Assembly (NCBI GenBank): GCA_905221605.1
Contig: CAJNDS010002205.1
Span: 133,503 to 197,502, forward strand
Length of the DNA stretch: 64,000 nucleotides
Direction: 5' to 3'
DNA from: Symbiodinium natans
Lineage: Eukaryota > Sar > Dinophyceae > Suessiales > Symbiodiniaceae
Shown here: one piece after another, positions 20,836 through 31,032 of the stretch
Layout: each line of letters starts with the position of its first letter
How positions within the stretch are numbered: position 1 is the first letter of the stretch
The notes under the pieces: generated by a model
Databases searched by the model: none
What the model was told of the DNA's origin: nothing
The model's input: the letters and a program-made list of their open reading frames with translations, nothing else
Translations under genes and position numbers: made by a program

Positions 20836-21390
20836 GCCACGGAAGCCCAAGAACCCAGCGAAGGCGCCATGCTGGGTGGAGGGACCTTGGTCAAGCAAGC
20901 GGGCCTGTTTGGCTTCGGCCACTTGGCGGCATGTGCTTCCTTGGAGGGCTGTTTTGAGGCTGGCTGGCGCCCTACACCCTAAACCCTAAATCCGGAACCC
21001 TGAACCCCAAACCCTATAGACCCTAAAGCCTCAACCCTAAACCAACTTCAAAGATTCGCGTAGGGTTTGGGGCACCAGCACAAGTATCCAAAGGGTTTAT
21101 AGGGTGTTTGAGGTGTTGGGTTTATACGGTTTGTAGGGTCTGTAGGGTATATAGGTTTTGTAGAGTTTAGGGTTTAGTATGTAGGGCACCAGCACAAGCT
21201 ATTAGCCTTTTGCAGCATTGGCATGCCGACCCCCGAACCTAAACAATCAACCCTCAACCCTATACCCTGAACCCTCAACCCTCAACCCTCAACCCTCAAC
21301 CCTAACCCTAAACCTAAAGCCTCAACCCAGGCTACAATCGCACCAACTACAAGTTCGACCAGGGTCAGCAGCTGGGCGGCATGGGGGGGG
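20836..21390 (+). CDS. Candidate exon pair, glycine-rich protein
   Basis: Exon one (20836-20972) reads ATEAQEPSEGAMLGGGTLV and continues through FGFGHLAACASLEGCFEAGW. Exon two (21329-21390) follows CCCAG and reads YNRTNYKFDQGQQLGGMG. A CCCTAAA tract precedes exon one and CCCTAAC/CCCTCAA units precede exon two. Both are clearly open and protein-like, but no family is recognised. Confidence 0.45.
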
Positions 21391-21689
21391 GGGAGGTGTT
21401 CTAAAGTACGGTTTAGGGTTTAGGGTTTATAGGGTGTGGGTATTTCAGTTGAATCTCTGATGAAAGGAGTGTTCCACTGAAGAGCCCCTATTCAGTACCA
21501 CCCCTGCGCGTAGTTCAAGGGATTAAGACTCGTACCCCTCAGATTATACCGCCAAAGGTTCCCCTGAACATACTTCTACGAGGCCCTTATACTACCTTAA
21601 GGCTCTTCAAAAGGGCGTAGGGTTTTGGGCTTAGGGTCACCCGGAGCGGACCTCACCACGCGGCAAAGTTGGGCCCCGTTACCTGAGTA

Positions 21690-21935
21690 CTACTGTGCAG
21701 AATCTTGGCGAATGCTCGGCCAGGGATCTGGTCGTTGTAGGGTGGTCGGATGCCTCCCTAGCCAACCGGCCCGACCTATCGTCGACTGATCGGATTGATG
21801 ACGCCGGAAGCAGCTCGCCTCGGAACCGGGCGTGTGAGAACCTGATGAGGTCTCAGAAGCTTCCCGGAGTGGCTAGGAGTTCGCTGGCAGCCGAGAGCCA
21901 GGCCTTATCCCTGAGGCTGAACAGGAGGGTCCCGC
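21690..21935 (+). pseudogene. Relic of a copia-type RNase H domain
   Basis: The frame contains DLVVVGWSDASLANRPDLSS and, after a scrambled stretch, KLPGVARSSLAAESQALS. These two blocks match the start and the conserved SSLAAE segment of the RNase H domain of dinoflagellate copia polyproteins; the part between them is lost or rearranged. No RT or integrase lies nearby, so this is a dead fragment. It is unlike the RNase H at 41.6 kb and came from another element. Confidence 0.65.
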
Positions 21936-22699
21936 AACCCAAGGGTGCAGCCTTAAGGGTCCAAGGTAATACCCCTGCCTGTAGTTCGTGTGACCGCTCG
22001 CCCTGAGCCGTAGCCCTAGCAATAGAGTTCAACAGGGCCGCCCCTATACCCTGCAATGTAGAGGCCGCTTTCCTTCAGACCTGAAGCCCGGACAGATCAG
22101 CAGTCCCCTAAACCCTAAACCCTAAACCCTAAACCCTGAACCCTGAACCCTAAAGCCTAAACCCTAAACCCTAAACGCCAAAGGAGACCAAGCTCCAGGT
22201 ATCGACTCTCCTAACCCGAAAGCCCCGAATCCCCCAAACCCCTAAAAAGCCCCACGGCCCAAACCCCCTAAACCCTAGGGTTTAGGGTTTAGGGTTTAGG
22301 GTTTTGGGTAAACCCTGAACCCTAAACCCTAAACCCTAAACCCTAAACCCTAAACCCTAAACCCTAAACCCTAAACCCTAAGCCTAAACCCCAAACCTTA
22401 AACCCAAAACCCTACACCCCAAAGAAAGCTGGGAAGACCCAGGCCGGGCCGGGCCTCGATCTACGGAAGGGCTTGAACTCTAGGATTCTGCAAGCGGGGG
22501 TTTGGGGTTTAGTTAGGGTTTAGGGCTTAGGGTTTAGGGTTTGGGGTTTGGGGTTTGGGGTTTAGGGTTTAGGGTGTAGGGTTTAGGGGTTAGGGTTTAG
22601 GGTTTGGGAGATTGAGGGTTTTGAGGTTTAGATTCAGGGTTTGGGGTTTAGGGATTGAGGGACTAAGGTTGAGCAAAGCCCTAAACCCTACGGCCCCCA
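21936..22699. other. Spacer dominated by telomeric tracts
   Basis: CCCTAAA at 22108-22180, a back-to-back TTTAGGG/CCCTAAA junction at about 22273-22312, CCCTAAA to 22410, and TTTAGGG/TTTGGGG at 22496-22680. A short open piece (about 22455-22495, GPGLDLRKGLNS) might be an exon. Confidence 0.4.
22273..22410. repeat. Head-to-head telomeric arrays
   Basis: A run of four TTTAGGG units changes almost directly into CCCTAAA units (junction near 22308), forming a short perfect foldback with practically no loop. The tail carries CCCCAAA and CCTTAAA variants. Confidence 0.85.
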
Positions 22700-22805
22700 A
22701 GGACCCATGAAGGAGTGCCTGTTGCCGAGGCGATGGGCTCGATACACGGCCGGCCGGGCCAACGAGATCAAGAGGTTCGGCATGTTCAGTATCTTGGGCG
22801 CGACA
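22700..22805 (+). CDS. Candidate exon, basic
   Basis: Open frame GPMKECLLPRRWARYTAGRA followed by NEIKRFGMFSILGATG, between a CCCTAAA run and TTGAGGG repeats. It looks coding; no family recognised. Confidence 0.4.
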
Positions 22806-23149
22806 GGGTTGAGGGTTGGGGTGCAGCATGTAAAGGTTGAGGGTTCAGCTTTTACAGGCTTGAGGGTTGTTGGGGTGTAGCATGTAAAGGGTTGAGGGTT
22901 CAGGTGTTTAAGGTTCAGGGTTTGCGGTTTGATTTACAGTAGGGGGTGTAGGGTTGAGGGTTCAGGATTATGGTTCGGCGATCCTGTCGGTTCTTCTGTT
23001 TCGAATAGCCGGCTTCCAATATGCGCAATCGGGCTAAACTTTATCAGCATATTGTGTAGAGTTTAGGGTAGAGAGTTTAGGGTTTAGGGGGTAGGGGGTT
23101 TAGGGGCCCCTCAACCCTATAAAGCCATGCCAACGCCCAACCAACGCCC
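22806..23149. other. Spacer with TTGAGGG/TTTAGGG units
   Basis: A duplicated segment (GGGGTGCAGCATGTAAAGG-like) occurs at 22818 and 22874. TTTAGGG variants near 23060-23105. Nothing else seen. Confidence 0.4.
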
Positions 23150-23250
23150 AGGAGAGGACGTCTCTGACCTGGCGTCCGTCTCCGTGAGCAAGCTGAAAGT
23201 TTACGTGCCGGCGCAGACCTCAGGAGACACTACCCTGAAGGCTCTAGTGA
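23150..23250 (+). CDS. Candidate exon
   Basis: After a CCCAG boundary the frame reads EDVSDLASVSVSKLKVYVPA and QTSGDT. Protein-like, family unknown. The frame stays open through the flanking repeat to 23378. Confidence 0.35.
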
Positions 23251-23340
23251 CTCTAGTGAAATTACCTTTTGAGGGTGGTGAGTCTGCTCAAAAGTATTTA
23301 GGGTCTCGGGTGAGGGTTCAGGGAATCCCTTGTATAGGAA

Positions 23341-23930
23341 ACCTATACCCTATACCCTCAACCCTCAACCCTAAACCCTAAACCCTAAATTCTAAACCCT
23401 AAGCCCTAAGCCCTAAACCCTAAACCCTAAACCCTAAACCCTAAACCCTAAACCCTAAACCCCCCAAAACGCGCATGCTTCGTAGCCTTCAGGTCGGCTG
23501 CGGGACATGTTTTGGAGCCCGGTCCCCCCTCACCCGAAGGCCTGAGGGTTTAGGGTTTAGGGTTTAGGGTTTAGGGTTTAGGGTTTAGGGTTTAGGGTTT
23601 AGGGTTTAGGGTTTAGGGTTTAGGGTTTAGGGCTAGGGGTTTAGGGTTCAGGGTTTAGGACCCTAGAAACACTAAGAACCCTACATAATTACCCTTCAAA
23701 AGCCCTATCAACCCTTCAAGAGCCCCTATCAGCCCTTTAGTCAACCCTTTAATCCACACGATCAGCCCTTTAAGAACCTTCTCAGACGCCCCATCAAGCC
23801 AACCCGAACCCTACACCCTACACCCTACACCCTAAACCCTAAACCCCAAACCCCAAACCCCAAACCCCAAACCCCAAACCCCAAACCCCGAACCCCAAAC
23901 CCCAAACCCCAAACCCTAAACCCTAAACCC
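23341..23930. repeat. Large facing telomeric arrays
   Basis: CCCTAAA 23341-23465, TTTAGGG 23545-23660, then CCCTACA/CCCCAAA 23810-23930. Short degenerate AGCCCTATCAACCCTT repeats lie between 23700 and 23790. Confidence 0.8.
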
Positions 23931-23946
23931 CCCCTTCCCTTCTCAG

Positions 23947-24030
23947 GTCCTTACCATGAGCTTGGGGTACGTGCTCACCGTTCTGGTGGAAGCGCGTTCA
24001 GGCTTCGAGCTCCCTCTGCCTGTCCCGGCA
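23947..24030 (+). CDS. Candidate exon, hydrophobic
   Basis: Following TTCTCAG, the frame reads VLTMSLGYVLTVLVEARSGF and ELPLPVPA. Could be a membrane segment. It follows a CCCTAAA tract as expected for an exon. Confidence 0.4.
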
Positions 24031-24940
24031 AAAACCCCCTAAGCCCTCTATAGCCCCTCCTCCAAAAAGCGTGCATTGGGGGTTCGGGTTCAGGGTTTAG
24101 GGTTAAAATAAGTTTCAAGGTTTTGGCATGCTTTTCACTTCATGGCCCACGGCCTTCCCCTAACCTGTTGGGCATCGAAGGACTTGGCGCACCGTATACC
24201 GACCCTGAAGACGACCCTAGATTCTAAGCCCTAAACACCTTAACGCCCCGTTGCGCGTCTGGCTTCTCGCCACGATTGCTTCACGCAACCAAAGGCGGAC
24301 CCTGAACCTTGAACCCTAAGCCCTAAGCCTTAAAACGTCACGCACTTCTTCGTAAACCCTAAACCCTAAACCCTAAACCCTAAACCCTATTGAAACCCCA
24401 AACCGAAAGCCCATCCAACGAAGATCCACAATGGGCCAAGATGAGCAAGATGGCACTTTCCTCTTAGCAAAGTCTGAGAGACTAGGGTGTGGGGTGCTTA
24501 GGGTTGAGGGTTAGGGTTTAGGGTTAGCGTGGTCTAGGGTTTAGGGTTTCGGGTTTAGGGTTTAGGGTTTAGGGTAGGGTGGTGGGGGGTAAGAGCACTT
24601 GGTTCTGTGAGCTGGGCCTTCCTTGCAGCAGTTCATGCAGCAGTTCAGGGTTCAGGGTTAAGCTGGGTTTAGGGTTTAGGGTTTAAGGGTGTAGGGTGTA
24701 GGGTTCAGGGTATTGTAGGGTTTAGTTTAGGGCTTCAGGTGTGGTGACGGGGATTCATGTGGGATTGCGTGCTTATCAGCCAGTTGCATTTTGGGGTCTA
24801 GGGCGTAGAGACGCAAACATTGAAGGGCTGTACAGCAACAACCCACCAACAGGAAAGTTATAGTTCTTCAGCCAGGGATGAGGGTACCTCGCCCCCCAAA
24901 GAAGCTCATCCTCTATCCCAACCCCCAAGCCCGAAACCCC
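24031..24940. other. Spacer with TTTAGGG-like tracts
   Basis: CCCTAAA at 24357-24390, TTTAGGG variants at 24480-24730. A short open piece at about 24420-24480 (MGQDEQDGTFLLAKSERL) is a possible exon. Confidence 0.35.
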
Positions 24941-25215
24941 TAAACCCTATACACCCTAAACCCTATACACCCTAAACCCTATACACCCTAAACCCTATAC
25001 ACCTCAAACCCTATACACCCTAAACCCTATACACCCTAAACCCTATACACCCTAAACCCTATACACCCTAAACCCTATGCACCCTAAACCCTATACACCC
25101 TAAACCCCATACACCCCCAAACCCTATACACCCCAAACCCTATACCACCCTAAACCCTAAACCACCCCAAACCCTAAACCACCCCAGACCCTATACACCC
25201 CCAAACCCTATACTC
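24941..25215. repeat. 16-bp higher-order telomeric variant array
   Basis: Unit CCCTATACACCCTAAA repeated about fifteen times, drifting to CCCCAAA forms at the right end. A normal heptamer has been fused with a variant 9-mer and the pair amplified together. Confidence 0.9.
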
Positions 25216-27175
25216 ACTTAACCCGAGAAGCCTCGTCAGGATTGAAGTTTCCGGGCCCACCCACCTTCGCCTCGGGATTGTACCTGAACTGCGCGGGGCC
25301 GAGTCGGAGGGGGGAGGGGGGGGGGGGGGGGGGGGGGGGCGGTTCAGGGCTTTGGGGTTTAGGGTTGAGGGTTTCGGGTTCAGGGGGGGGGGGGGGGGGG
25401 GGTTAGGGTTTAGGGTTTAGGGTTTAGGGTTTAGGGTTTAGGGTTTAGGGTTTAGGGTTTAGGGTTTCGGGTTCAGGAGGGTGTTAAGGGGTTGTTGAGG
25501 GGGGGGGGCTTCAGGGGGTTCATGATGGAAGGTGGAGCTTCTGGGTTTCCAGGAAGCCACCACATACAACCTCTTCCAAACCTCCAAACCCTAAACCTTA
25601 AACCCGCAACCGTAAACCCTAAACATTAACCCTAAACCCGCAGCCTGAAGGGTGCTCACATCTAACTCTTTCCAATTCAGGGTTCGTAGTAGTGAAGTAG
25701 GGAATTGGGTAGCCCACGTAACCCTTGAAAGGGTTTAGGGTTTCAGGGGGGCTTATTCCCTAAAATTCCCTAACAACTATTCAAGAATTTGCAAGTATCA
25801 GCGCCCCCGACTAAGTTTCCCCTCGCCATGCAATGGAGTAGCAGGGACGTCTGCGTCGTCGGCTTTAGAGGAGCAAGACTTCCACATTGCGTCCTTGTGG
25901 CTAGCGTTTTGATGGTATCGCTTCTGTGCTTGACCAGATCATCGCCAAACTGTCTTCTTTCTTTCCGTGGCCCTCTTGTGTAGTGTTCGATTTCCATTGT
26001 CGGCACTAACGGTAATTAATATTCATATTGTTTACGGGTGTGTCGTTTTGGAGACACGAGAGATCCTATCCCCACCTAATCTAGTGGCTACCGAGACCCG
26101 AAGCCCTAAACTCTAAGCCCTGTTAGACTCCCAACTCCCGGGATTCTTCGGGCCTCAATCAACCCTAAACCCTAAACCCTAAACCCTAAACCCTAAACCC
26201 TAAACCCTAAACCTAAACCCTAAACCCTAAACCCTAAACCCTAAACCCTAAACCCTAAACCCTAAACCCTAAACCCTAAACCCTCACAAACCCTGCAAAC
26301 CCTCAAAACCCCTCATCCCCCTAAAGCCGGTTTAGGGTTTCGGGGTTTGGGGTTTATGGTTTGCGTGTATAGGGTTTAGGGTTTAGGGTTTAGGGTTTAG
26401 GGTTTAGGCTTTCTAGTCAAACTTCCCTCGGCCCTCAAAAAGGCCTGGGCGTGGCCTTTGCCTTCATGACGCTCTCGATTTGGCTCTGCTGGCACGCCGC
26501 CATGCGGGCCGCGGGGGTTGCATACGACCTTGAAACCCTAAACCTCAAACCCTAAACCCTAAGCCCCCGAAACCCTAAACCTTCAACATCTAGAGAAGAA
26601 AATCGGTGTTCATGAATCTACAAAATGCAGGCCTCCACGGCGTCAGTTTCGAACACTAGCCTTAAACGGAATACGGGGGACACTAACTTTAGAGCCCTGA
26701 ACTCCGAACTCTCTTTTGCTTTAGGGTTTAGGGTTTAGGGTTTAGGGTTTAGGGTTTAGGGTTTAGGAAGCCCTAAACCCACTTTTCGAACCCTTTGGTT
26801 GGATTCTTAGGTGGGGGCATAGGGTGTAACTAGGCCCTGACTTCGGGCTTCGGGCTTAGGGTTTCTGGGGCTCATTGCCGGACCTTCCCCTCCCCAAGCA
26901 CTAGCGGCCCTCTACGCTACACACTAAACCCCTAAACCTTACACCCTAAACCCCAAAACCCCAATCCCGAACCCTAAACCCCAAACCCCAAACCCTAAAC
27001 CCTAAACCCTAAACCCTAAACCCTAAACCCTAAACCCTAAACCCTAAACCCTAAACCCTTCCTGAACCAGAGTCTACCCGGCCACCCGCAATCCGCAAGA
27101 CCAGAGGTCCCTAATTCGCACCCCCAAGCCTGTACCCCCCAAGTTCCCTCATAATCTGTATATATGTATAAATGC

Positions 27176-27212
<37 letters not shown>

Positions 27213-27340
27213 CATATGTACAGAAATGCATATATACACACCCCCATATTGCCCCAAAACTTCACTTAGGGTTTTCAGGGAACAGTTCACCTATAGAGTT
27301 ACTTCGACGCCCTTTAGGCTCAACCCGAAACTCGAAACTT
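25216..27340. other. Spacer rich in homopolymers and arrays
   Basis: G-runs at about 25316-25339 and 25385-25402, TTTAGGG 25403-25470, CCCTAAA 26160-26285 and 26930-27058, TTTAGGG 26330-26410 and 26722-26768, and an (AT)n/TATG microsatellite at 27158-27225. A degenerate family B copy may lie at 25683-25775. A 64-codon plus frame (25789) and an overlapping 78-codon minus frame (26006) are unresolved. A segment at 26442-26530 is open and hydrophobic on the plus strand but lies in the opposite array context. Confidence 0.4.
26160..26285. repeat. CCCTAAA array
   Basis: About eighteen heptamers with one 6-bp slip (CCTAAA) near 26210. Confidence 0.9.
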
Positions 27341-27445
27341 GAGATGTTCCCCCTTATACTAACAGTCCTTAATAGGGATTCGGGACTCTCATAGGGGGTA
27401 TTAGAATCCCGAATAAGGACTGTTAGTGTAAGGGAGAACATCCCA
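27341..27445. mobile_element. Family C hairpin element, best preserved
   Basis: GATGTTCCCCCTTATACTAA with CAGTCCTTAATAGGGATTC at the left pairs with GAATCCCGAATAAGGACTG and TTAGTGTAAGGGAGAACATC at the right, an almost continuous hairpin. It sits immediately upstream of a CCCTAAA tract. Confidence 0.75.
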
Positions 27446-28109
27446 AACCTAAACCCTAAACCCTAAACCCTAAACCCTAAACCCTAAACCCTAAACCCTA
27501 AACCCTAAACCAGTTTCTACCCGAGGCCCAAATCGCCATGGTGCAGCTCCGTACCCGGCAGCTTGGCTGGCGAGTAGACAGGGTTTAGGGTTTAGGGTTA
27601 GGGTTTAGGGTTTAGGGTTTAGGGTTTAGGGTTTAGTGTTTAGGGTCTAGGGTTTAGGGTTTAGGGTTTAGGGTTTAGGGTTTAGGGTTTAGGGTTTATG
27701 GAGGTTCCTGGTACTTATTGACCCAATAAAGACTGCACTCATAACCCACTCATAAGCCCCTTTACGTGCCTAGTACGGTTATAGTTGGCTTATCGGTACA
27801 GTTGTTATTGGGTTTACCATGAACCTCCAAGTAGACCGGGTTTTTGCGGAACAAACACGGGATGTTGCCAGAAACCCCATTGCCTACAGCTTCCAATGTA
27901 TGGCTGAAGGTTTTAACCCCCCCCCCCCCCCCCCCCCCTCCCCCCAACACTGTAATCTGTACCCAGAACCTGCAACCACAGCTTGCTTTCACCGGTCGTA
28001 TGGCCCTAAACCCTAAACCTTAAACCCTAAACCTTAAACCTTAAACCCTAAACCCGAAACCCGAAACCCTGTAAGGAAAGTCCGACTTCCTGTTCCTTCT
28101 CAAAGACAG
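27446..28109. other. Spacer with arrays, family A copy and a C-run
   Basis: CCCTAAA 27449-27515, TTTAGGG 27580-27700, family A 27699-27832, and a C-run at about 27918-27938. Between 27517 and 27580 an open piece may be an exon, frame unclear. Confidence 0.45.
27699..27832. mobile_element. Family A element
   Basis: GGAGGTTCCTGGTACTTATT at the left, AACCCACTCATAAGCCCC inside, TTACCATGAACCTCCAA at the right. It directly abuts a TTTAGGG array, here outside the element rather than inside. Confidence 0.7.
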
Positions 28110-28192
28110 CTGGACAGTGCGCGGAAGATCCTCTCCACTTATGAGGAGCAAAACGTCTACGACATGTGCCTTGGCCGAAGAGGGGCCTGAGA
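28110..28192 (+). CDS. Candidate exon
   Basis: After AAAGACAG the frame reads LDSARKILSTYEEQNVYDMC then LGRRGA and a stop. Highly protein-like amphipathic helix; family unknown. A family G element follows within 30 bp. Confidence 0.45.
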
Positions 28193-28218
28193 ATTGTGCT
28201 TAAGGTTTGTAAGGTCTT

Positions 28219-28344
28219 TCCTAGGTGGGATAAGGGGGCCCCTTAAAAGGGAACCCCTTCTTAACCCTCTTCTGGCTCTCTTAACAAGGGACCTTATTCA
28301 GAGGGTCTATATCCCCAAGGGTCCCCCTAATCCTATCCCCTAGT
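28219..28344. mobile_element. Family G element, copy 3
   Basis: CCTAGGTGGGATAAGGGGGC left end, CCCCCTAATCCTATCCCCTA right end, TTAACCCTCTTCTGGC inside. Nearly identical to copy 2. Confidence 0.75.
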
Positions 28345-28820
28345 CTTGGGTTCGTAGGGACTATGGGGAATCGGGTTTCGAGATGCATCGGAATCTGGGT
28401 GTTGGGCCTTAGGGTTGACTGTTTGGGGCGTAAGGTTTCGGATGTTGTGTTCAGGGGCTTAAGGGTAATGAATCGTTTTGGGGATGCGCTTTTTGGACTA
28501 TGGGGTTCAAGGGTTTAGGGTTTAGGGTTTTGGGGTGTTTTGGCTTGCCTCAGCACCTGGTACGCTGCTCCATCAGGGGCTTCACGGCCAGAGTGCTTTT
28601 TAGGGCTTGAAAACCCCACACCCGAAACCGTGCGAGACCCTAGACCCTAGACCCTAAACCCAACCTAAACCCTAAACCCTAAGCCCTAAACCCTAAACCC
28701 TAAACCCTAAACCCTAAACCCTAAACCCTAAACCCTAAACCCTAAACAGAGGGGCCAAGTTTCGTCGGGGGCCTTTCGGGCTTTAGGGTCTTAGGGCTTC
28801 ACGCCTCAAAAGCCGCGCAG
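28345..28820. other. Spacer with CCCTAAA array
   Basis: TTTAGGG variants near 28500-28530, CCCTAAA array 28640-28748. Nothing else supported. Confidence 0.45.
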
Positions 28821-28895
28821 CGCTTGGGAAGGTTCCGGTTGCCCTTCCTGATGCCCAACACCGGGAACGAGCCGATCCCCGAGGAGAGGCTTCAG
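28821..28895 (+). CDS. Candidate exon
   Basis: Following CGCGCAG the frame reads RLGRFRLPFLMPNTGNEPIP then EERLQ. Protein-like, no family. Flanked by CCCTAAA upstream and TTTGGGG/TTTAGGG downstream. Confidence 0.45.
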
Positions 28896-29119
28896 GGTTG
28901 AACCCCTGAAGGCTTTTGGGGTTTGGGGTTTAGGGCGTGTTTGGGGTTTGGGGTTTAGGGTTTAGGGCTAGAAGCCCTAACAAATTTATGGGCTTCCTTG
29001 GCTCCACAGACTCGATTACAACAACCCTTAAGGAAACCTGTTGGTGAGATCAACCCCCCCCCATGATGCATCTTGGCCCCACGTTTCACAGCTTGGGGCG
29101 TTCGAGCTTACGGTTCAGG

Positions 29120-29237
29120 TTGGGATGTTCCCCCCTTACACGAACAGTCCTTTATAGGGATTAGGAAACCCTATAAACCCTATACCCTAAACCCTAAACC
29201 CTATTCAGGACTGTTAGTAAAAGGGGGAACATCCCAA
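29120..29237. mobile_element. Family C hairpin element with internal CCCTAAA
   Basis: TTGGGATGTTCCCCCCTTAC at the left, AAAAGGGGGAACATCCCAA at the right. The loop contains CCCTATA/CCCTAAA units, so this family too has acquired telomeric sequence. Confidence 0.7.
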
Positions 29238-29279
29238 GGTTAAGGGCTTCTCCCAAGCTCGCGTGCTTTGCATGCGGCA

Positions 29280-29325
29280 GGTGCTGCCGAAGCTGGCAAG
29301 GAAGGTTTCTTCGCCTACAACCTTT
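29280..29325 (+). CDS. Candidate small exon
   Basis: After GCGGCAG one frame reads GAAEAGKEGFFAYNL. Short; the frame choice is uncertain. Confidence 0.3.
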
Positions 29326-30009
29326 CAACCCCAAGCAGGGCTTGTGGTCTGGGGTTTAAACAGGGTTGGACCATGACCTTTTCTTAGGTCCCTTAATAAT
29401 CTGGTCCCTTGCCTTCTTTAAAGGGTTCTGATGTATGGCCCTGGGGTTGTATAGGGTGTAAGGGGTATAACCCTAAACCCTAAACCTTAAACCCTAAACC
29501 CTAAACCCTAAACCCTAAACCCTAAACCCTTTTTTGTATTATAGGGTATCTACGGGGAAAAAGGCTTGGGGTTTACTGTTTAGGGTTTAGGGTTTAGGGT
29601 ATCTAAGTTAGGCTCCAGGGGTACCTCTTGTATCACGAACTTGTCATTTAGAGTATAACCAGATAGGGGCTCGATGTTTAGACAACTGGCCTCACATACT
29701 TCGCGACCCCCCCCCCCATCCCCCCCCCTCCCCCCCAGCTTGAGCATGCTGAGCTTTTTCACCGCTCGCCATGCCGCCAAAGAAGCAAGCGCCTTTTTTG
29801 GGGCTGCCTGCTTTGTCTACATGCCTCTTACCTAAACTACAGAACATGGAACCCAAAACTCTAAAAACCTGACCACCACCACCCTGTACCCTACATCCTA
29901 AACCTCAGCATGAAACCCAAAGCCCTCAATCCTGACCCACAAAACCCTTCTCACCCTCAACCCTAAACCCGAAACCCGAAACCCTAAACCCTAAACCCTA
30001 AACCCTTGA
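29326..30009. other. Spacer with arrays
   Basis: CCCTAAA 29462-29530, short TTTAGGG 29579-29600, C-runs near 29708-29735, CCCTAAA variants 29940-30005. Confidence 0.45.
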
Positions 30010-30068
30010 AGGAAGACGATGGCAAGGACGGCAAGAAGGCCGCGGCCCCCTGCAACTCCCTGGGCTCA
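30010..30068 (+). CDS. Candidate small exon, lysine-rich
   Basis: Frame EDDGKDGKKAAAPCNSLGS after a TTGAAG boundary, directly downstream of a CCCTAAA tract. Low complexity, so weak. Confidence 0.3.
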
Positions 30069-30277
30069 GAGAGTTCTTCCCCAAATCCTAAAATCTGAAT
30101 CCGAACCCTTCTGCCTAAAAGTTAGGGTTTAGGGCTTAGGGCTTAGGGTTGAGGGTTTAGGGTTTAGGGTTTAGGGGGTTCAGGGTTTAGGGTTTAGGGC
30201 TTGGAATTTAGGGTTTAGGGGGTCTTCTACGCGAACTTCAGGAGGCAGCGCCGGGGGCGGGGGGTGGCTGGCAGACC

Positions 30278-30415
30278 GGTCGCTTGTGCCCGCTTTAGGC
30301 TGGTCAGTTGTGCCCGCCTTACGCGGGTCACTTGTGCCCGCGTACGTGCCTCAAATCACAGCAGGGCCGCACTTTGGGCCACCTCCCGCCAAAACGCAGA
30401 CCTGTCACTTGTGCC
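30278..30415. repeat. Left terminal repeats of a satellite block (TTGTGCCC units)
   Basis: Four copies of a TCACTTGTGCCCGC-like box at about 30278, 30304, 30327 and 30402, the first three about 23-25 bp apart. Their reverse complement reappears at 31975-32107. Confidence 0.75.
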
Positions 30416-30550
30416 CACCTTTCGGTCTTAAAATATGGCAGGGCCACAGGATGAGGTGTTTGTCGGTTGAAAAGTCGCGTCCCTGCCACATCCGGCAGGC
30501 TCTCTGCCCCTGCCACAACCACCCCTGAAGCCTGAAGCCTGAACCCAAAA

Positions 30551-31005
30551 CTGCGGCTGACCGTGCAGGGCGCATTGGTCAACAACAGTCGTTTTTTATG
30601 CCCCTCGAAACCCGAACCCTGAACCCAGAAGGAACTGACCCGAGGCCTTGTGTGGAAAGCTTCCCTCGGGTCAGATGCCTGTAAACACCCAGCCCCCCCT
30701 TTCCCCCTTCCCCCTCCACCCCCTCCCAAGCACTCCGGCTGACCGTGCAGGGCGCATCGGGCAACAACAGTCGTTTTTTTGCCCCTCCAAACCCGAACCC
30801 TGGACCCAGAAACAACTGACCTGAGGCCTTGCGTGGAAGGCCCCCCTAGGGTCAGATGTCGACGCCCAGCCCGCCCAAGCCCCCCCTCCCCCCCTTCCCC
30901 CTCCACCCCCTCCCAAGCACTGCGGCTGACCGTGCAGGGCTCCCCCTGCGGCTGACCGTGCAGGGCGCGTTGGTCAACAACAGTCGTTTTTGCCCCTCGA
31001 AACCC
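30551..31005. repeat. About 185-bp tandem repeat, three copies
   Basis: Units begin CGGCTGACCGTGCAGGGC at 30553, 30736 and 30921, with a short extra start at 30948; each continues CAACAACAGTCGTTTTT and ends in a C-rich tract. The third copy is truncated. The long minus-strand frame across it is repeat-driven. Confidence 0.85.
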
Positions 31006-31032
31006 CCCCCCATCCCCCCTCCCCTCACCCGT

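Noticed and set aside
24941-25215. CRISPR-like regular repeat
   Set aside because: The repeat is continuous with no unique spacers, and the organism is eukaryotic.
26442-26530. Hydrophobic exon GLGVAFAFMTLSIWLCWHAA
   Set aside because: Open on both strands and flanked by arrays in the intron-interior order, so it was not called as an exon.
27037-27394. Tyr-Ile repeat ORFs
   Set aside because: A TATATG microsatellite translated in both directions.
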